The position numbers and the translations under genes are program-made. A stretch of 64,000 bases of DNA from Candidula unifasciata (Eukaryota; Mollusca; Gastropoda; Stylommatophora; Geomitridae). Numbering within the stretch: the first letter of the stretch is position 1; the number at the start of each line of letters is the position of its first letter. Shown one piece after another: positions 22,488 to 33,490 of this stretch. The notes under the pieces were generated by a model, which saw only the letters and a program-made list of their open reading frames with translations, was not told where the DNA came from and searched no databases. The stretch spans positions 1 through 64,000 of the forward strand of contig CAJHNH020001105.1 in the NCBI GenBank assembly GCA_905116865.2. The letters run 5' to 3'.

Positions 22488-22876
22488 ACTGTAAAGATCT
22501 CTGAGGTTTCCTTTTGTTGCTGCTGTCTCTGCTTCTTTTGCTAGGTCAGCTAAATATTTGCTTTTATCTGCCCTTATTCACATCCTAACTTCCTCATGAG
22601 CTTCTGTGTATTTTTTCTGAGCTTTAGCAATCCTAGTTTTGCTGATATTCAAGTCTGCCTTTTTGCTTTACTTTTCTTCTATCATTTAATGGTTTCTGGT
22701 GTTATCCACATTTTATGTTTCCATTCTTGCTTACCAAGAACTTCTGCACAAGATTCATTCCAGATTCCGTAGACCTGATCCCAGCAGACCAGTGCTTACT
22801 TCTTCAGCTTACTTCTTCAGCTAACTGCTGCAACACCTAGTACTTATTAGAGTCTGTAAATGAGAAGAGAACACAT

Positions 22877-23240
22877 GCAGGAGAGACACCAAACAAATGT
22901 GATGTTTATGGTGTTTCTTTTTCTAATGTCAGCAATTTGAAGAAACACAAAAGATCAAATGCAGGAGTGAAAACTTATAAATGTGTTGACAGTGATGAAA
23001 TTGTTTTTCGGAAACTGGCTGTCTCAAATACCACATAAGAACAGAAGAGAAATCCTACAAGTGATGAAATGGTACCAATTTTTCTAGGACAGGAAGTTTA
23101 CAATATTATATGAGAGCACATTCAGGTGAGAAATCTTATAATAGTTATGGTGCTTTGTGTGTGTGTGTTAAATATTGCAGTTTGAAGTGCCATAAAAGAA
23201 TACATAGAGATGAGAAACTTTACTAATTTGTTCATTGTAT
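22877..23240 (+). pseudogene. Stranded 3' fingers of copy B
   Basis: After the LINE the finger frame resumes (GETPNKCDVYGVSFSNVSNL, then KKHKRS) and continues in decayed form past stops to about 23240. The order matches the decayed tail of copy D (59388-59900). Because several fingers here are degenerate, copy B may have been losing its C-terminal fingers before the insertion. Confidence 0.75.
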
Positions 23241-23477
23241 TCCCTGTTGTCTAAAAATAGTAATTTGAGGAGTCAGATAAAAGTACATACATAAATTATA
23301 CAAGGCTTAACTGGTCACTGCGAACTTTAAAGAAACACTTCACTCAAGCAGTGTTTTATGGGATGACAGTAAAGATTGCTGCAGTCAAGTGCTATCAAGA
23401 AATAAAGTTAGGGAACTCTAGTTGTGACTAGGATGCTTAGTAAATGGGGCAGGAAAACAACCTGCACAGAAGTTATC

Positions 23478-24301
23478 TGTCAGGAACCTTATTCCTGCCA
23501 TGAAGGCATGTGGCTCGTCTAAAGGCCACTAGCAGACAATCTATCAAGACTCGTCTATAGGCCACAAGCAGACAAAAACTTAAGATCATACACACCAATC
23601 TTAAATGTACAGAACTATAAACAGCCCGTAGTTAACCCTAAAAACGATGGTCCCTCACTATCCTAAACAAGGCCATGAGGACTTTAAAATCGCCACTCAC
23701 TCCCGGACCATCTCATTCTACAGATAATACCTGGGCTGAACCCATCCTTGTTTCTGATACAGGCTCTTGCCTCTGCCATTGGACTCCACACCAGGACTGG
23801 GACAAGTCTGTATAGTTCAGGCTGGTGTGTGTGGACAGATAAAGTTGCCAATTACTACACTAACTCTGCTAACAGAATAACTCCAATACCCAGCGAGCTT
23901 CCCACATAAATTACTGCTCCAAATCCAATCTCTGTCGAACACTAATAATACTACTGTGCAGCATAACACTTTTTTTTACACAGACTGTCGGTCTCTATGC
24001 TTGAATCGAAACATATTATGATTCTAACTGTCACAGACTAACACGAGAATCAAACAGTAATAATTTCTAGGTTCAGAACTCCCTGTTCAAGTCAAAACCA
24101 GAAGGTTTTGTAATCCGGTGTCGTTCAGTCGCCCATCCAAGAACTTTATGGTTTCGTTAGCAGTCAGCTCCTCCAGACACACTTTTCTTCTAGCCTCAGT
24201 TCGTCTCTGAGCTACAGGTCATGTCTTGGTCACTAAGTACAGACACAGACATTCACTATCATCATACACTGTATTCCTTACCCACACTGCACTCTGAGAC
24301 A
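23478..24301. mobile_element. Candidate solo LTR (824 bp)
   Basis: Comparison with the 3' flank of copy D (60205-60260) shows extra sequence here: alignment breaks after 'cacagaagttat' and resumes at 'atttaatgtttca' (24302). The extra block starts TGTCAGG and ends GAGACA, giving TG...CA ends. It has no coding capacity. No clean target duplication could be found, so the class remains open. Confidence 0.4.
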
Positions 24302-24384
24302 ATTTAATGTTTCAACTGAACCATTCATTAGTGAGCAGCACTACAGGAAGAAGAGTCCCAGAAGCTAGCCTCTTTCTGGGGGAG

Positions 24385-24950
24385 GTCACATGAATACTTG
24401 TTCACCTTAATGCAACAAATCCTGGCATATGGTACTACAACAGCTTGTTTAAGAATGGAGGCAGGGACAGTAACTGCAGCTAAACTGACTTCAGAACCAT
24501 CTGACACACAGAGCCTGCTTCGGAAAACTGAAACTGGTGTGCTGCACGCAGAGTTGTTTATATCAGTTGATAAGACCCAGATCAGTAGCATATCATGGAT
24601 GTTCTGTCCAGGATTTTCAGATGTGCGAGAAAGTGAACATGCTGATAGATTAGTTTCTGCTGCACCTCCAGGCAGTGAGCTACTATATGATAAAGTGGAT
24701 GTGGTAAAGGCTCTGTGCGATCAAATGGACAGTGCAGTAGAACAGATAGAGAATCCACATATTGAAAGACTGATTCCACGGACGGTGTATAGACGTTCTG
24801 GAAGATATTCAGAACTGAGGGGGAAACAGAGACAAACTTTTAATCAAATTGCAACTGGTATTATTAGCATGTCGACTATTCGATGATTACTGAAGAAGGG
24901 GATAGATCACTTGTGGGAATATCCTAAGTGCTTAGATGTCAATTCTTGAT
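24385..24950 (+). mobile_element. Fragment of RNase H LINE family R (copy R3)
   Basis: Broken frames carry the family RNase H sequence (LRMEAGTVTAAKL, LLRKTETGVLHAEL) and the C-terminal KQRQTFNQIATGIISMSTIR segment. A deletion relative to copy R9 joins distant parts. It is inactive. Confidence 0.75.
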
Positions 24951-25134
24951 TATTTGAAAGTCGCACTTAACCTCGCTCGCCTGGATCTACACATCTGGTC
25001 ATGCTGACGTAAAGGGTGACGACCGAGTGGACCAACTGGCAAGCAGTGCTTCAATGGACATAGGAAGAAACATGAACAGAGCAAACATTATCAACTTTGT
25101 ACAGACTAGCAGTATAAGAACAACATAATCTCCC
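24951..25134 (+). mobile_element. RNase H C-terminal fragment of another LINE
   Basis: Reads SGHADVKGDDRVDQLASSAS, the conserved C-terminal His-Asp part of LINE RNase H domains, then NRANIINFVQTSSIRTT. The segment 'gtcgcacttaac' at its start is also found at about 4376, next to copy R2, which suggests a common source element. Confidence 0.55.
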
Positions 25135-25394
25135 GCATTTTTTTGAGGTGTTTAGCTCTTTAGGCTGTACTAATAACCCTCCACATGGAAAACGGAGGAA
25201 AAAAAAAACAACCTTCCAGAGGATCCCTCTACATGGAACAAAGAGGGAAAAACCCTTCAGAGGGCGAGGGTTTCCATCACATAGAGAACAGAGGGAGAAT
25301 ACCCTCACTCCAACCCTCCTGAACGAGATCAGGAAATTTAGGTTGTGCTTAGAACTCCTGGGATGCTGGGTTTGATTCCTATGATGAGGGTTCA
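25135..25394. repeat. Three small hairpins in tandem
   Basis: Three successive stem-loops, 'cctccacatggaaaacggagg' type, about 50 bp apart: CCTCC...GGAGG near 25180, CCCTCT...AGAGGG near 25225, and a weaker third near 25285. The rest of the interval has short frames only. Confidence 0.45.
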
Positions 25395-25562
25395 TAGCGG
25401 GGGAAAGTTGTCAACACGCTTCATAATCACAGGGTGCTTGGTTCGATTCCGGTTGACGAGCACAGCAGGACCGATTAGCACCTGGCGGCATTCGGATGAG
25501 ACCAGTACTTAATAACTTTGATTTCTCTGACACAAAAGATGTGTCCCAAAACGGGGAACAGA
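25395..25562 (+). mobile_element. tRNA-like SINE remnant
   Basis: Contains 'ggttcgattccgg' (about 25440-25452), a near-perfect Pol III box B, in a tRNA-like context. The nearby 'gggtttgattcct' (25369-25381) is a second, weaker one. No complete cloverleaf or target duplication was found. Confidence 0.4.
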
Positions 25563-26200
25563 ATCAGGTAGGTAGGTAGTTGTACCCCACCAAGACACCA
25601 CACATGCGTTAAACACCCGGTGACACAAAGTGCCACCATGTGGATGAAGATCACCCTTGGAGAGGTCCCCAAAACCCCTTTCAGCAGTTAGGCCACATCT
25701 ATGGCTATGCCATATTTATAGCCCGTCTATATTCAGGGCCCTCCAGCAAAAGCCAGGATGGGGCTTCAAAATAACAAAAAGTCGCATCCCACAAGGGGAT
25801 GAGCAAGAAAATCAGGTGCAATGAATTGTCCCCCTCAGGCACCTGGTGTATGAAGTCCGACTGACTGACCGACTTTCTACCCCACCAGGACATCACACAA
25901 GCGATAAACATCCGATGACACAAAGTGCCACTATGTGGGTGAGGATCAACATGGAGAGGTCCCAGAAACCGCGTTCAGATTGACTGACTGACTCTCTACC
26001 CCAGCAGGACATCACACAAGCGATAAACACCCGATGACACAAAGTGCCACCATGTGGATGAAGATCACCGTGGAGAGGTCCCAGAAACCGCGTTCAGCCT
26101 TTAGGCCATATTTATGGCCAGGCTATATTGCGGCCACTGGCAAGAGCCAGAGTAGGGCTTCAAATAACGAAAAATTGCATCTTAAAAAGAAATGCAAGAT
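25563..26200 (-). mobile_element. SINE2 cluster: three minus-strand copies
   Basis: Three copies of the family defined at 48116-48341, in inverse orientation: about 25563-25795, 25855-25975 (partial) and 25976-26195. Each begins at its 3' end with a tetranucleotide repeat (GGTA in the first, GACT in the others), followed by 'ctaccccaccaggacatcac' or a variant. The copies are similar but not identical. They may have arisen by repeated insertion or local duplication. Confidence 0.75.
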
Positions 26201-26309
26201 TTTACGATAGTCCAACTTACATAATTTGAGTAGGCGGTGTTTATACGAGTCATTAAATTAAAAGGCATAGAAAATAATGGGTAGGCTATTATATAAAACA
26301 TGCCTACAT

Positions 26310-26530
26310 AGGTGTTTCGTCCTTTTTAGGACGACTTTTTTGTTATTTGAAACCCCATCCTGGCTTTTGCCAGGGGCCGCAATATAGGCAGGCCATAAAT
26401 GTGGCCAATTGTCTGAATGCGGTTTCTGGGACCTCTCCACGGCGATCCTCATCCACATGGTGACACTTTGTGTCATCGGGTGTTTATCGCTTGTGTGATG
26501 ACCTAGTGGGGTAGTTGGTCAGTCAGTCAA
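26310..26530 (+). mobile_element. SINE2 copy
   Basis: Starts at a short palindrome 'cgtcctttttaggacg', continues with 'gccaggggccgcaatatagg' and 'gggtgtttatcgcttgtgtg', and ends in a CAGT-type tail. It forms an inverted pair with the minus-strand cluster to its left. Confidence 0.75.
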
Positions 26531-26984
26531 TTGAGTAGGCTATGTATAGTAACATACCCATTAATTATATTATTTCAAGAATAAAATACAATAACAATAC
26601 TTAGGGAGCGAAAAGAATCAACAAAACACAGTTTATTAATAAAAATCAATGTTACACCGCTTTACATATCAAATCAAGAAAACAATTTGAAGATTAAGTT
26701 ATGTCCCTTTATATTAAAACAAGGGGGATAATTTGAATACTAATCTTGTATTTAATTTTTGAAGGCAAAATAGGGGATCTAAAGTATGACGTAATGTGTA
26801 AAAATGCACAGACGGTTTCCTGGGGTCCCTCTTCAAAAGGATTTGGAGAAAAGGACAAACGTCAGTTCTGTATCATTAATGATGTTTTTGCAGAAAACTG
26901 TGCGTACTTACACAATATTGCTTGTGTCATCTTTTACTGAATTTGTAGGTGCAACACGCTAAATATTGGATACACTCATTCCTT
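26531..26984. other. AT-rich spacer between SINE2 copies
   Basis: Short frames only; nothing recognised. Confidence 0.4.
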
Positions 26985-27178
26985 TCGTCCCTTTTAGGAT
27001 GCATTTTTCGTTATTTCTCTTGCCGGGGGCCGCAATATAGCCTGGCCATAAATATGGCCTAAAGGCTTAACGCGGTTTCTGGGACCTCTCCACGGCGATC
27101 CTCATCCACATGGTGGCACATTGTGTCATCGGGTGTTTATCGCTTGTGTGATGTCCTGGTGGGGTAGAAAGTCAGCTA
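26985..27178 (+). mobile_element. SINE2 copy, shortened
   Basis: Matches the family from 'cgtcccttttaggatgc' to 'ggtggggtagaaagtcag'. A short internal segment is missing (the part after 'tttttcgttatt') compared with 48116-48341, and the tail is cut to one repeat. Confidence 0.75.
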
Positions 27179-28344
27179 AATATTGGAAGAGATTCCAGAT
27201 TGCTCACTAACTAACTGTTGTTGCTTTCGTTGTGATATAGATTTCCTCACTTGCCTTTTATAAATGTTTGTGCTGTGAGTTGTTCAAATTTTTGAATCGC
27301 TGTTGGTTCAAAATTGTATAACTAATTTTTTTAAACATACGCATGCTTTTTATGTGAAATTCATAAAAAAGAAGGGGAAAAAAAAGCATTTATAGAAACT
27401 TTTATGTTTTCTGGGTAACTTGTATTCATTGTGTTATGTTTAACTGCTAGAGTCATGGTCAATGACCGTTAATGCATGTTAAGACCCACTAGCGGTTGGC
27501 CTGTGATTCGAACGGGAAAAGTTCTGGGAAGTAAAGGCGATCATTGTGATGTCTCAGGTAGATGCTGCCAAATAAGGAGAAGAAGAAGAGAGAAGCAGTA
27601 TTTTGTCTACAGTGAAGGTAACTGAAATCACAAAAACAGGGACAGACACAAAAATTCGTGACAAATATTTGATGCCGCCTCCAGTGGGTATTGTTCACCG
27701 AGATATGATTATTTCAGAACAAAGGAGGGAAGTAGACAAGAACATTTGGACAGGCTACGTTCAACATACAGAAGATAAAAACAGCAACAACAAAAAAGTA
27801 CTACTAAAACTAAAGTAAATAGAGATTCACAGAATTTCTAGCCCGCTACATATAAGGTACAGTAGTACTTGTCTGAAGCCAGATAAATAATTTAAATATC
27901 CATAAAGTAAATTCTCACAAGTCTGGTCATTTCTGCTGGAAATAGAAACAAACTACCGACGAGCCAGTACACTTAAATACCAAATAATATCCAAACGTAA
28001 GTGTGCGCCCAAGAAACAGATTATAAACATCATATTAATACTAATACTGTGCAACAAGTGCCAGACTTGGACATTATTATTAAATACCCACGTATAATTA
28101 ACACCTGTGAAATTAGATACCTGTGTGTGGGAAGAAGAAGAAGACGAACCTAGCTTGTAGAAGATAGTGTGTTTGCAAAATTAGTAAAAACGCGAATTCA
28201 TATGATTTTTGATCCGCAAACGACATTTGAGTCTCTGCGGTTCCTCTCCTTGTGCGTAGGACGACTCTATAAACGGATACTGATTAGAGCTCTGTTTGCC
28301 AGAGTTACAGTTCATACGTGGTCATTTCTTGGGGTCTGTTTATA
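27179..28344. other. Intergenic, no gene; GAA-rich patches
   Basis: Contains GAA-rich patches at about 27570-27600 and 28125-28150 that could be tails of old retroelements, but no family match was made. Open frames are short and unlike any known protein. Confidence 0.35.
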
Positions 28345-28860
28345 ACATAACATAACTCTTGATCCATTAGGGTCGTGGAGGTGTATCACGACATCACAGC
28401 ACTCGGTGCATTCCCATAAGCGCTTCGTCCCCATCTTCAGCAACCAGCGAAGAGTTCCGATACTAATGGTGGCAGTAGCATTCTGATTAAACGTCCGTCT
28501 TGTCTTTCCTCTGAGCCTCGGGCATCTGTCAGAACCTCTCGTCACTCTCCCCTGCATCAATCTCACCAGACTGTGGTGATCCATCTGCTCCCCCGAACTG
28601 TTCACGCTCTCCAACAAGGCACTAACCACGTCTGCCTTATCATGTATCAGTATTCAACTAAGTTGTGCAGAGCCAGCCAGTCTGTCCGCCTGTTCATTTC
28701 CCAACACACCGGCGATCCCCGGTGAAAAAATCCAGACAATGCTCCTCACTCGTGTCCTCCTCAGCGAAGCATGCCACTCTGCTCGAAGCATACCTGTTCA
28801 GATCTTCCTCGGCATGCTTTCTGAGTTGCAATATGCACAATTGATCATCTAAGTGAAATC
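28345..28860 (-). mobile_element. Fragment of RNase H LINE family R (copy R4)
   Basis: On the minus strand it carries the RNase H tail and the C-terminal segment FNQNATATISIGTLRWLLKM, then CTECCD, a Cys-rich end shared by copies R7 and R9. It ends at 28340-28350 in a short 'ataac' repeat. It is 5'-truncated within RNase H and inactive. Confidence 0.8.
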
Positions 28861-29590
28861 ATGAGAGCGTATGGTCGGGGGAGTACATTGGAGCACACAC
28901 AGTTTCATAGAACTAAATGTTCGTGCCTAATAAAAAATATTATATCGCCTGCACTTAAGGATGACCTTATTGATGATTTTCGGAACAAGAAGTATGCTAT
29001 TATTATAGATGAGTAGCAAAGACTTCATCCCATCTGAGAAAATGCCTAAAGATTTTACATCCGAAAAGGTTTACGCTGTTTCTTCTACTGGTTCCAGTGA
29101 GGTTGACAGTGGAGAATTGAATCTAGAGCTTTTGATGTGAAGTGAGTACAATGTCACACTTTATTTGGCATTTTCTGGGTAATGGTTTGGCATAAAATGA
29201 AGTTTTTTTTTTTATCTGGCAACCTTGCAGGAAAACGAAACAAAATGTTCTTCTTTTACACAACTGACGCCTTAATATATCGGCTCCAAATGTTCTCCTC
29301 CAGGACATTAAATGTTTAGATTTCAAAGATACGTACCGATGCAGACACATGTTTCGTCACTAGATTGTCATAAATTTGGGTAATTTTTGAGTGCGTATTC
29401 ATGCACTTGTTGGTTATTCTTCTTACACTTTATGTGGCTCTCCTCCGAACTTCTACTCGACATTATCATTAAAGCGGCCAAGTAAATAGTAAATAGCCTA
29501 ACAGGGCCTCAGTCGTGTGTAGAATGCGGACTTTCTGTCAAGGAACAAATCGCAGCAAAACTAGGATTACTTGACAATTTCAAGAGACGC
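28861..29590. repeat. Mostly unassigned; dispersed repeat copy 2 at 29110-29400
   Basis: The block 29110-29400 shares 'gaaaacgaaacaaaatgttc' and neighbouring sequence with 8560-8830 and 54430-54660. The remainder has no recognisable feature. Confidence 0.4.
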
Positions 29591-30065
29591 AACATTGCAG
29601 ACGATAGTACCAGACAATAATAGCTACCTTTGACAATTTCTAGTGTTTCTGCAGACGAAACTAGCAGACGATAAAAGCGACCATTAACAATTTCGGGCTA
29701 TCCTCCGAATAACGGTCCCAAATTATCAAGGCCGAAAATATATCCTCACTCGGCGTGGATTGGGCTAAACTAGATGGCGCAACAGCTACTGCATCTCCTG
29801 CAGCTTCCTTCATTTTATTTGCTCGTGAGTCCCAGCCATAAGTTTAGCCCCAATCTACGCAGCGTGGGGGATACTCTCAGCAGTGGCGGTATAGTCCCCG
29901 GAAGTTTGCAATTTGGTGATGGCAGTATAGTCTTCGGAAGTCCGCATTGACACGTGACTGAGGCTCTGTTAGGGTATATTTTCGGCCTCGATAATTTGGG
30001 ACTGTTATTTGGAGGATAGCCAATTTCAAGACAAGCACTATTACAGACGATAATAGCCACATGGT
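29591..30065. repeat. Inverted repeat with arms of about 55 bp
   Basis: The arm at about 29690-29748 (containing 'ggctatcctccgaataac' and 'aaggccgaaaatatatcc') is the near-complement of 29970-30027 ('ggtatattttcggcctcgat' and 'ttatttggaggatagcc'). A direct repeat 'gcagacgata' also recurs at about 29610, 29670 and 30035. The loop is about 220 bp. It could be a foldback-type element; no target duplication was identified. Confidence 0.65.
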
Positions 30066-30129
30066 GGGGAAACCACGCGCTCCAACACAGCTTAGCGTCG
30101 TCGTCGTCCTTACACTTCTCAGCATGCGC

Positions 30130-30480
30130 AAAACGCGAGATGAGGTGCCTGAGAAAAGCAGCCAACCTAACCATACGAGATCGAGTGAATAATGAAACTA
30201 TCAGGCAAATTGTGGGAACAACACCTTGTATTAGATTCATCGAGAAACAGCAGATCATCTCGTTAGAATGCAGCAAGATCAAATACCATCACAAGCAGTA
30301 CATCTCAGAAGATCAGCTACAAGAGCAAGAGGACGGCCGCGGAAATATGGATTGACAACATTAAAGACACTCTACGCCTTCACGGCATGACAATAGCCAG
30401 TGGCAGCCAACGTGCACTGGATCGCAAATTATTCCTCCCCACGACGCTTAACGGCTTTAGTGATTTATGAAGATGATGAT
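30130..30480 (+). mobile_element. 3' fragment of an RTE-like LINE (relative of 48600-50860)
   Basis: Reads EMRCLRKAANLTIRDRVNNE followed by TIRQIVGTTPCIRFI, which aligns with the C-terminus of the RTE at 50490-50600. It ends in a GAT microsatellite tail at about 30468-30482. It is 5'-truncated, with frameshifts downstream. Confidence 0.75.
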
Positions 30481-31037
30481 GATGCCCAATCCAGTGTAGC
30501 AGCAATGTGCCTTTTTCGAATTCTATAAAGTTATGAGATAAACTTTAGGAGCATGTGTTTTGCAGTCTGGATAACATTTTTAAAGGGACATTGTCATCAT
30601 CTTATTTTCCCCATAGTCATTGCCCTTTAAAGCAGTCAGACGAAACAGGGAACAGTGTTTCATGGCCCACCTGACAGCTGACTAGAATCAGAAAATTACA
30701 ATTTTCACCTAAAGCAAAGAAGAATAGTGAGGTTACTCAGTCAGTTGGTTCATCTTTAGATTGAGAAAACACCTTCATTTTGTATCCTTTCTGCGACTTG
30801 CTTTTCAATATTGATGGCCATATCAACTATTTTCTTTTGAATGATTGTGTCTGAAAATGGTAGAGTTTAAGTTTTTCTTGACAACCTGCAATTATTTGTA
30901 TGACAACTAAGGCGCAAGGCTTTACCAACTCCTCACCAGTAGTAATCTTTGTGTTTTACTTATTAAATGAACAAGTAAATAAGAAAATCCAAGCAGCAAT
31001 TTGTCACTAGTCATCGTCACTTTCTATTTTGTTTCTT
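30481..31037. other. Intergenic, no gene
   Basis: No domain, repeat or RNA gene recognised. Confidence 0.4.
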
Positions 31038-31290
31038 TGTGATCACCAGCCAGCAGTCAACTCCAGTGGAATGTTCTAATTATCCATTCATGTCTGGACT
31101 TTGGTTTTATTCCAGGACTTGAGCTTTGCTTATACATGTCTGTTTTAGAGGTCTGATTTATTTGTGTGCTGACCTTCCAAATAGATGCACGCTGACCTTG
31201 AAGAAAATGTTGACCCTCTATTCGTCAGCCAGGTCCCTCGTTGAAAACCTGTTTATGGGATGACCATAGAAAGGTATTGATAGTTCCTGA
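31038..31290 (-). mobile_element. SINE1 copy, diverged
   Basis: Antisense match to SINE1: 'aactccagtggaatgttct', 'tctggactttggttttattc' and 'agaggtctgatttatttgtg' correspond in order to the copy at 19318-19640. The 5' portion is shuffled or decayed. Confidence 0.6.
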
Positions 31291-32101
31291 CCAGTATAAG
31301 CCCCAATGCTGGTGCACCACTACATGTGGCTCAGTATCTCTGCATCCCACTTTCATTTGACTTCCCTGACTTTTCATTTGGTCATGTAATCTTTGAACAG
31401 ATCACATTGGCTTATCAATAAAATCTCTACGCTTTGAATGCCCATTTGAAAGTTGTCATAGTCTATGACATAGTGCCAGAACATACTGCGCACATAGACC
31501 GTGGTGAGCGTTTACTGCCAGGAGCTACAGTGGAACCAAGCTTGAAATATTTTGAAAACATTACGGGCAAGCACAGTGAAATAAAATGTTTGTGACATGT
31601 CGTGGCACAATCTTCATATTCTGTGGTCGTGCCTGTGCTCCTGCGCTAAATTATCATGTACAAGCTCTTGCTCACCGTGCAGCAATATAATGTCAGAATA
31701 ATGTAGCAGTTGCATGATTAGACAGAAGTTTTTGACTGACTGATATTTCAGCTTTTCCACAACCCACTAGTAGTCTGCAACCCATTGGGTAAAGAATTCT
31801 GCTTTAAAGTACATCGTTCTTATCTTTAAGTATTGAAACGATTTGAGATCCTTTCCCAGCTTCCTTGCCTCGTGCTGTTTTATTCCCACAATATATGGTG
31901 TTCAGCTTTGTACTGGCCTGTCTCTTCTTCCACAAATCAAACCTGCCAGTTTTCTTTGACATTCACATGCTGTAAACCTTCAGGATTTTTTTTTTTTTTT
32001 TTAAATCATATGTTGTAAATTATATTCTTTATAGAATTTGTTTATCAGATTCCTTTATAAATAATCTGCCTTTCCATAAATACATCATGTTTCATTGTCA
32101 G
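31291..32101. other. Upstream region and acceptor of zinc-finger copy C
   Basis: The last 220 bp align with the corresponding regions of copies B and D and end in the acceptor 'tttcattgtcag' at 32101. No upstream exon was identified. Confidence 0.5.
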
Positions 32102-32226
32102 ACTGCCTTTGATCACAGTTGTGCTGAAGAGGCCCTCAGTGAGTTCCATCAAGGATAAAATGGAAAGTGACGTACCAGCAGATGTCAAGACAGAACCAGA
32201 AGTGTATTTAGATTACGCAAGTCAAG
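32102..32226 (+). CDS. Zinc-finger copy C, 5' coding exon
   Basis: Same size as in copies B and D (125 bp). The probable start is ATG at 32160 (aaaATGG), encoding MESDVPADVKTEPEVYLDY and three further residues, then a phase-1 donor (CAAG|gtcaga). The upstream frame is open to the acceptor (LPLITVVLKRPSVSSIKDK). VKTE is a SUMO-type motif centred on K10. Confidence 0.82.
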
Positions 32227-32472
32227 GTCAGAATAACATGGCAGTATGCTTTTGTAAATCTGTTTATAAAAATGCTAGTAGACTTGTACAGTGAGAGAGG
32301 GCCCATTATTGTTAAATATAGAGAAACTGTATTTAGGAACTAAATTATCCCTTTTTTTTTTTTCTATTGGTTAATATCAGTTTTTGTTCTCTCTGCACCA
32401 CATTATTCTTGTTTTTTTTTTTTTTTTTATTAAAAAATTTATGTTTGAACCATAGCCATATCTTTGAAAACA

Positions 32473-33490
32473 TTATTTGCTGGTGGCTGGAAGCATGGTT
32501 TGACAGAAGACTATGATTTGCTGGTGGCTTGTAGCATGGTTTGACAGAAGACTGATTTGCTGGTGGCTGGTAGCATGGTTTGACAGAAGACTGATTTGCT
32601 GGTGGCTGGTAGCATGGTTTGACAGAAGACTGTGATTTGCTGGTGGCTTGTAGCATGGTTTGACAGAAGACTGTGATTTGCTGGTGGCTGGTAGCATGGT
32701 TTGACAGAAGACTGTGATTTGCTGGAGGCTTGTAGCATGGTTTGACAGAAGACTATGATTTGCTGGTGGCTTGTAGCATGGTTTGACAGAAGACTGATTT
32801 GCTGGTGTCTGGTAGCATGGTTTGACAGAAGACTGTGATTTGCTGGTGGCTTGTAGCATGGTTTGACAGAAGACTGTGATTTGCTGGTGGCTGGTAGCAT
32901 GGTTTGACAGAAGACTGTGATTTGCTGGAGGCTTGTAGCATGGTTTGACAGAAGACTATGATTTGCTGGTGGCTGGTAGCATGGTTTGACAGAAGACTGA
33001 TTTGCTGGTGGCTGGTAGCATGGTTTGACAGAAGACTATGATTTGCTGCAGGCTTGTAGCATGGTTTGACAGAAGACTATGATTTGCTGGTGGCTGGTAG
33101 CATGGTTTGACAGAAGACTGTGATTTGCTGGTGGCTGGTAGCATGGTTTGACAGAAGACTGTGATTTGCTGGTGGCTTGTAGCATGGTTTGACAGAAGAC
33201 TATGATTTGCTGGTGGCTGGTAGCATGGTTTGACAGAAGACTGTGATTTGCTGGTGGCTGGTAGCATGGTTTGACAGAAGACTATGATTTGCTGGTGGCT
33301 GGTAGCATGGTTTGACAGAAGACTATGATTTGCTGGTGGCTTGTAGCCTGGTTTGACAGAAGACTGTGATTTGCTGGTGGCTGGTAGCATGGTTTGACAG
33401 AAGACTATGATTTGCTGGTGGCTTGTAGCATGGTTTGACAGAAGACTGATTTGCTGGTGGCTTGTAGCACGTTTGACAGAAGACTGATTT
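32473..33490. repeat. About 41-bp minisatellite in the intron of copy C
   Basis: About 25 copies of 'gctggtggctggtagcatgg' plus 'tttgacagaagactgtgatt', with 38- and 41-42-bp length variants (loss of a 3-bp 'tgt'/'tat') and tggct/tggag and ctggt/cttgt variants. Copy D has a single related unit at about 55668-55705, so the array arose in copy C after duplication. Minus-strand frames through it are by-products. Confidence 0.95.

Larger units (their letters stand above)
21241..22866 (-). mobile_element. LINE family S insertion that truncates copy B
   Basis: A 5'-truncated RTE-like LINE on the minus strand. The target duplication 'gagaacacat' lies at 21231-21240 and 22867-22876, inside the linker of a finger. 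The 3' end is at the left with an AGA-rich tail. The reverse transcriptase motif DYEKAFDSIDREPLWKLMGH lies at about 21490-21570, with other readable pieces to 22140. The 3' end resembles that of the S copy at 55800-56315 ('gctccattggggg' followed by an AGAAGA tail). A tRNA-derived SINE (22217-22487) is nested inside. Frameshifts and stops make it inactive. Confidence 0.85.
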
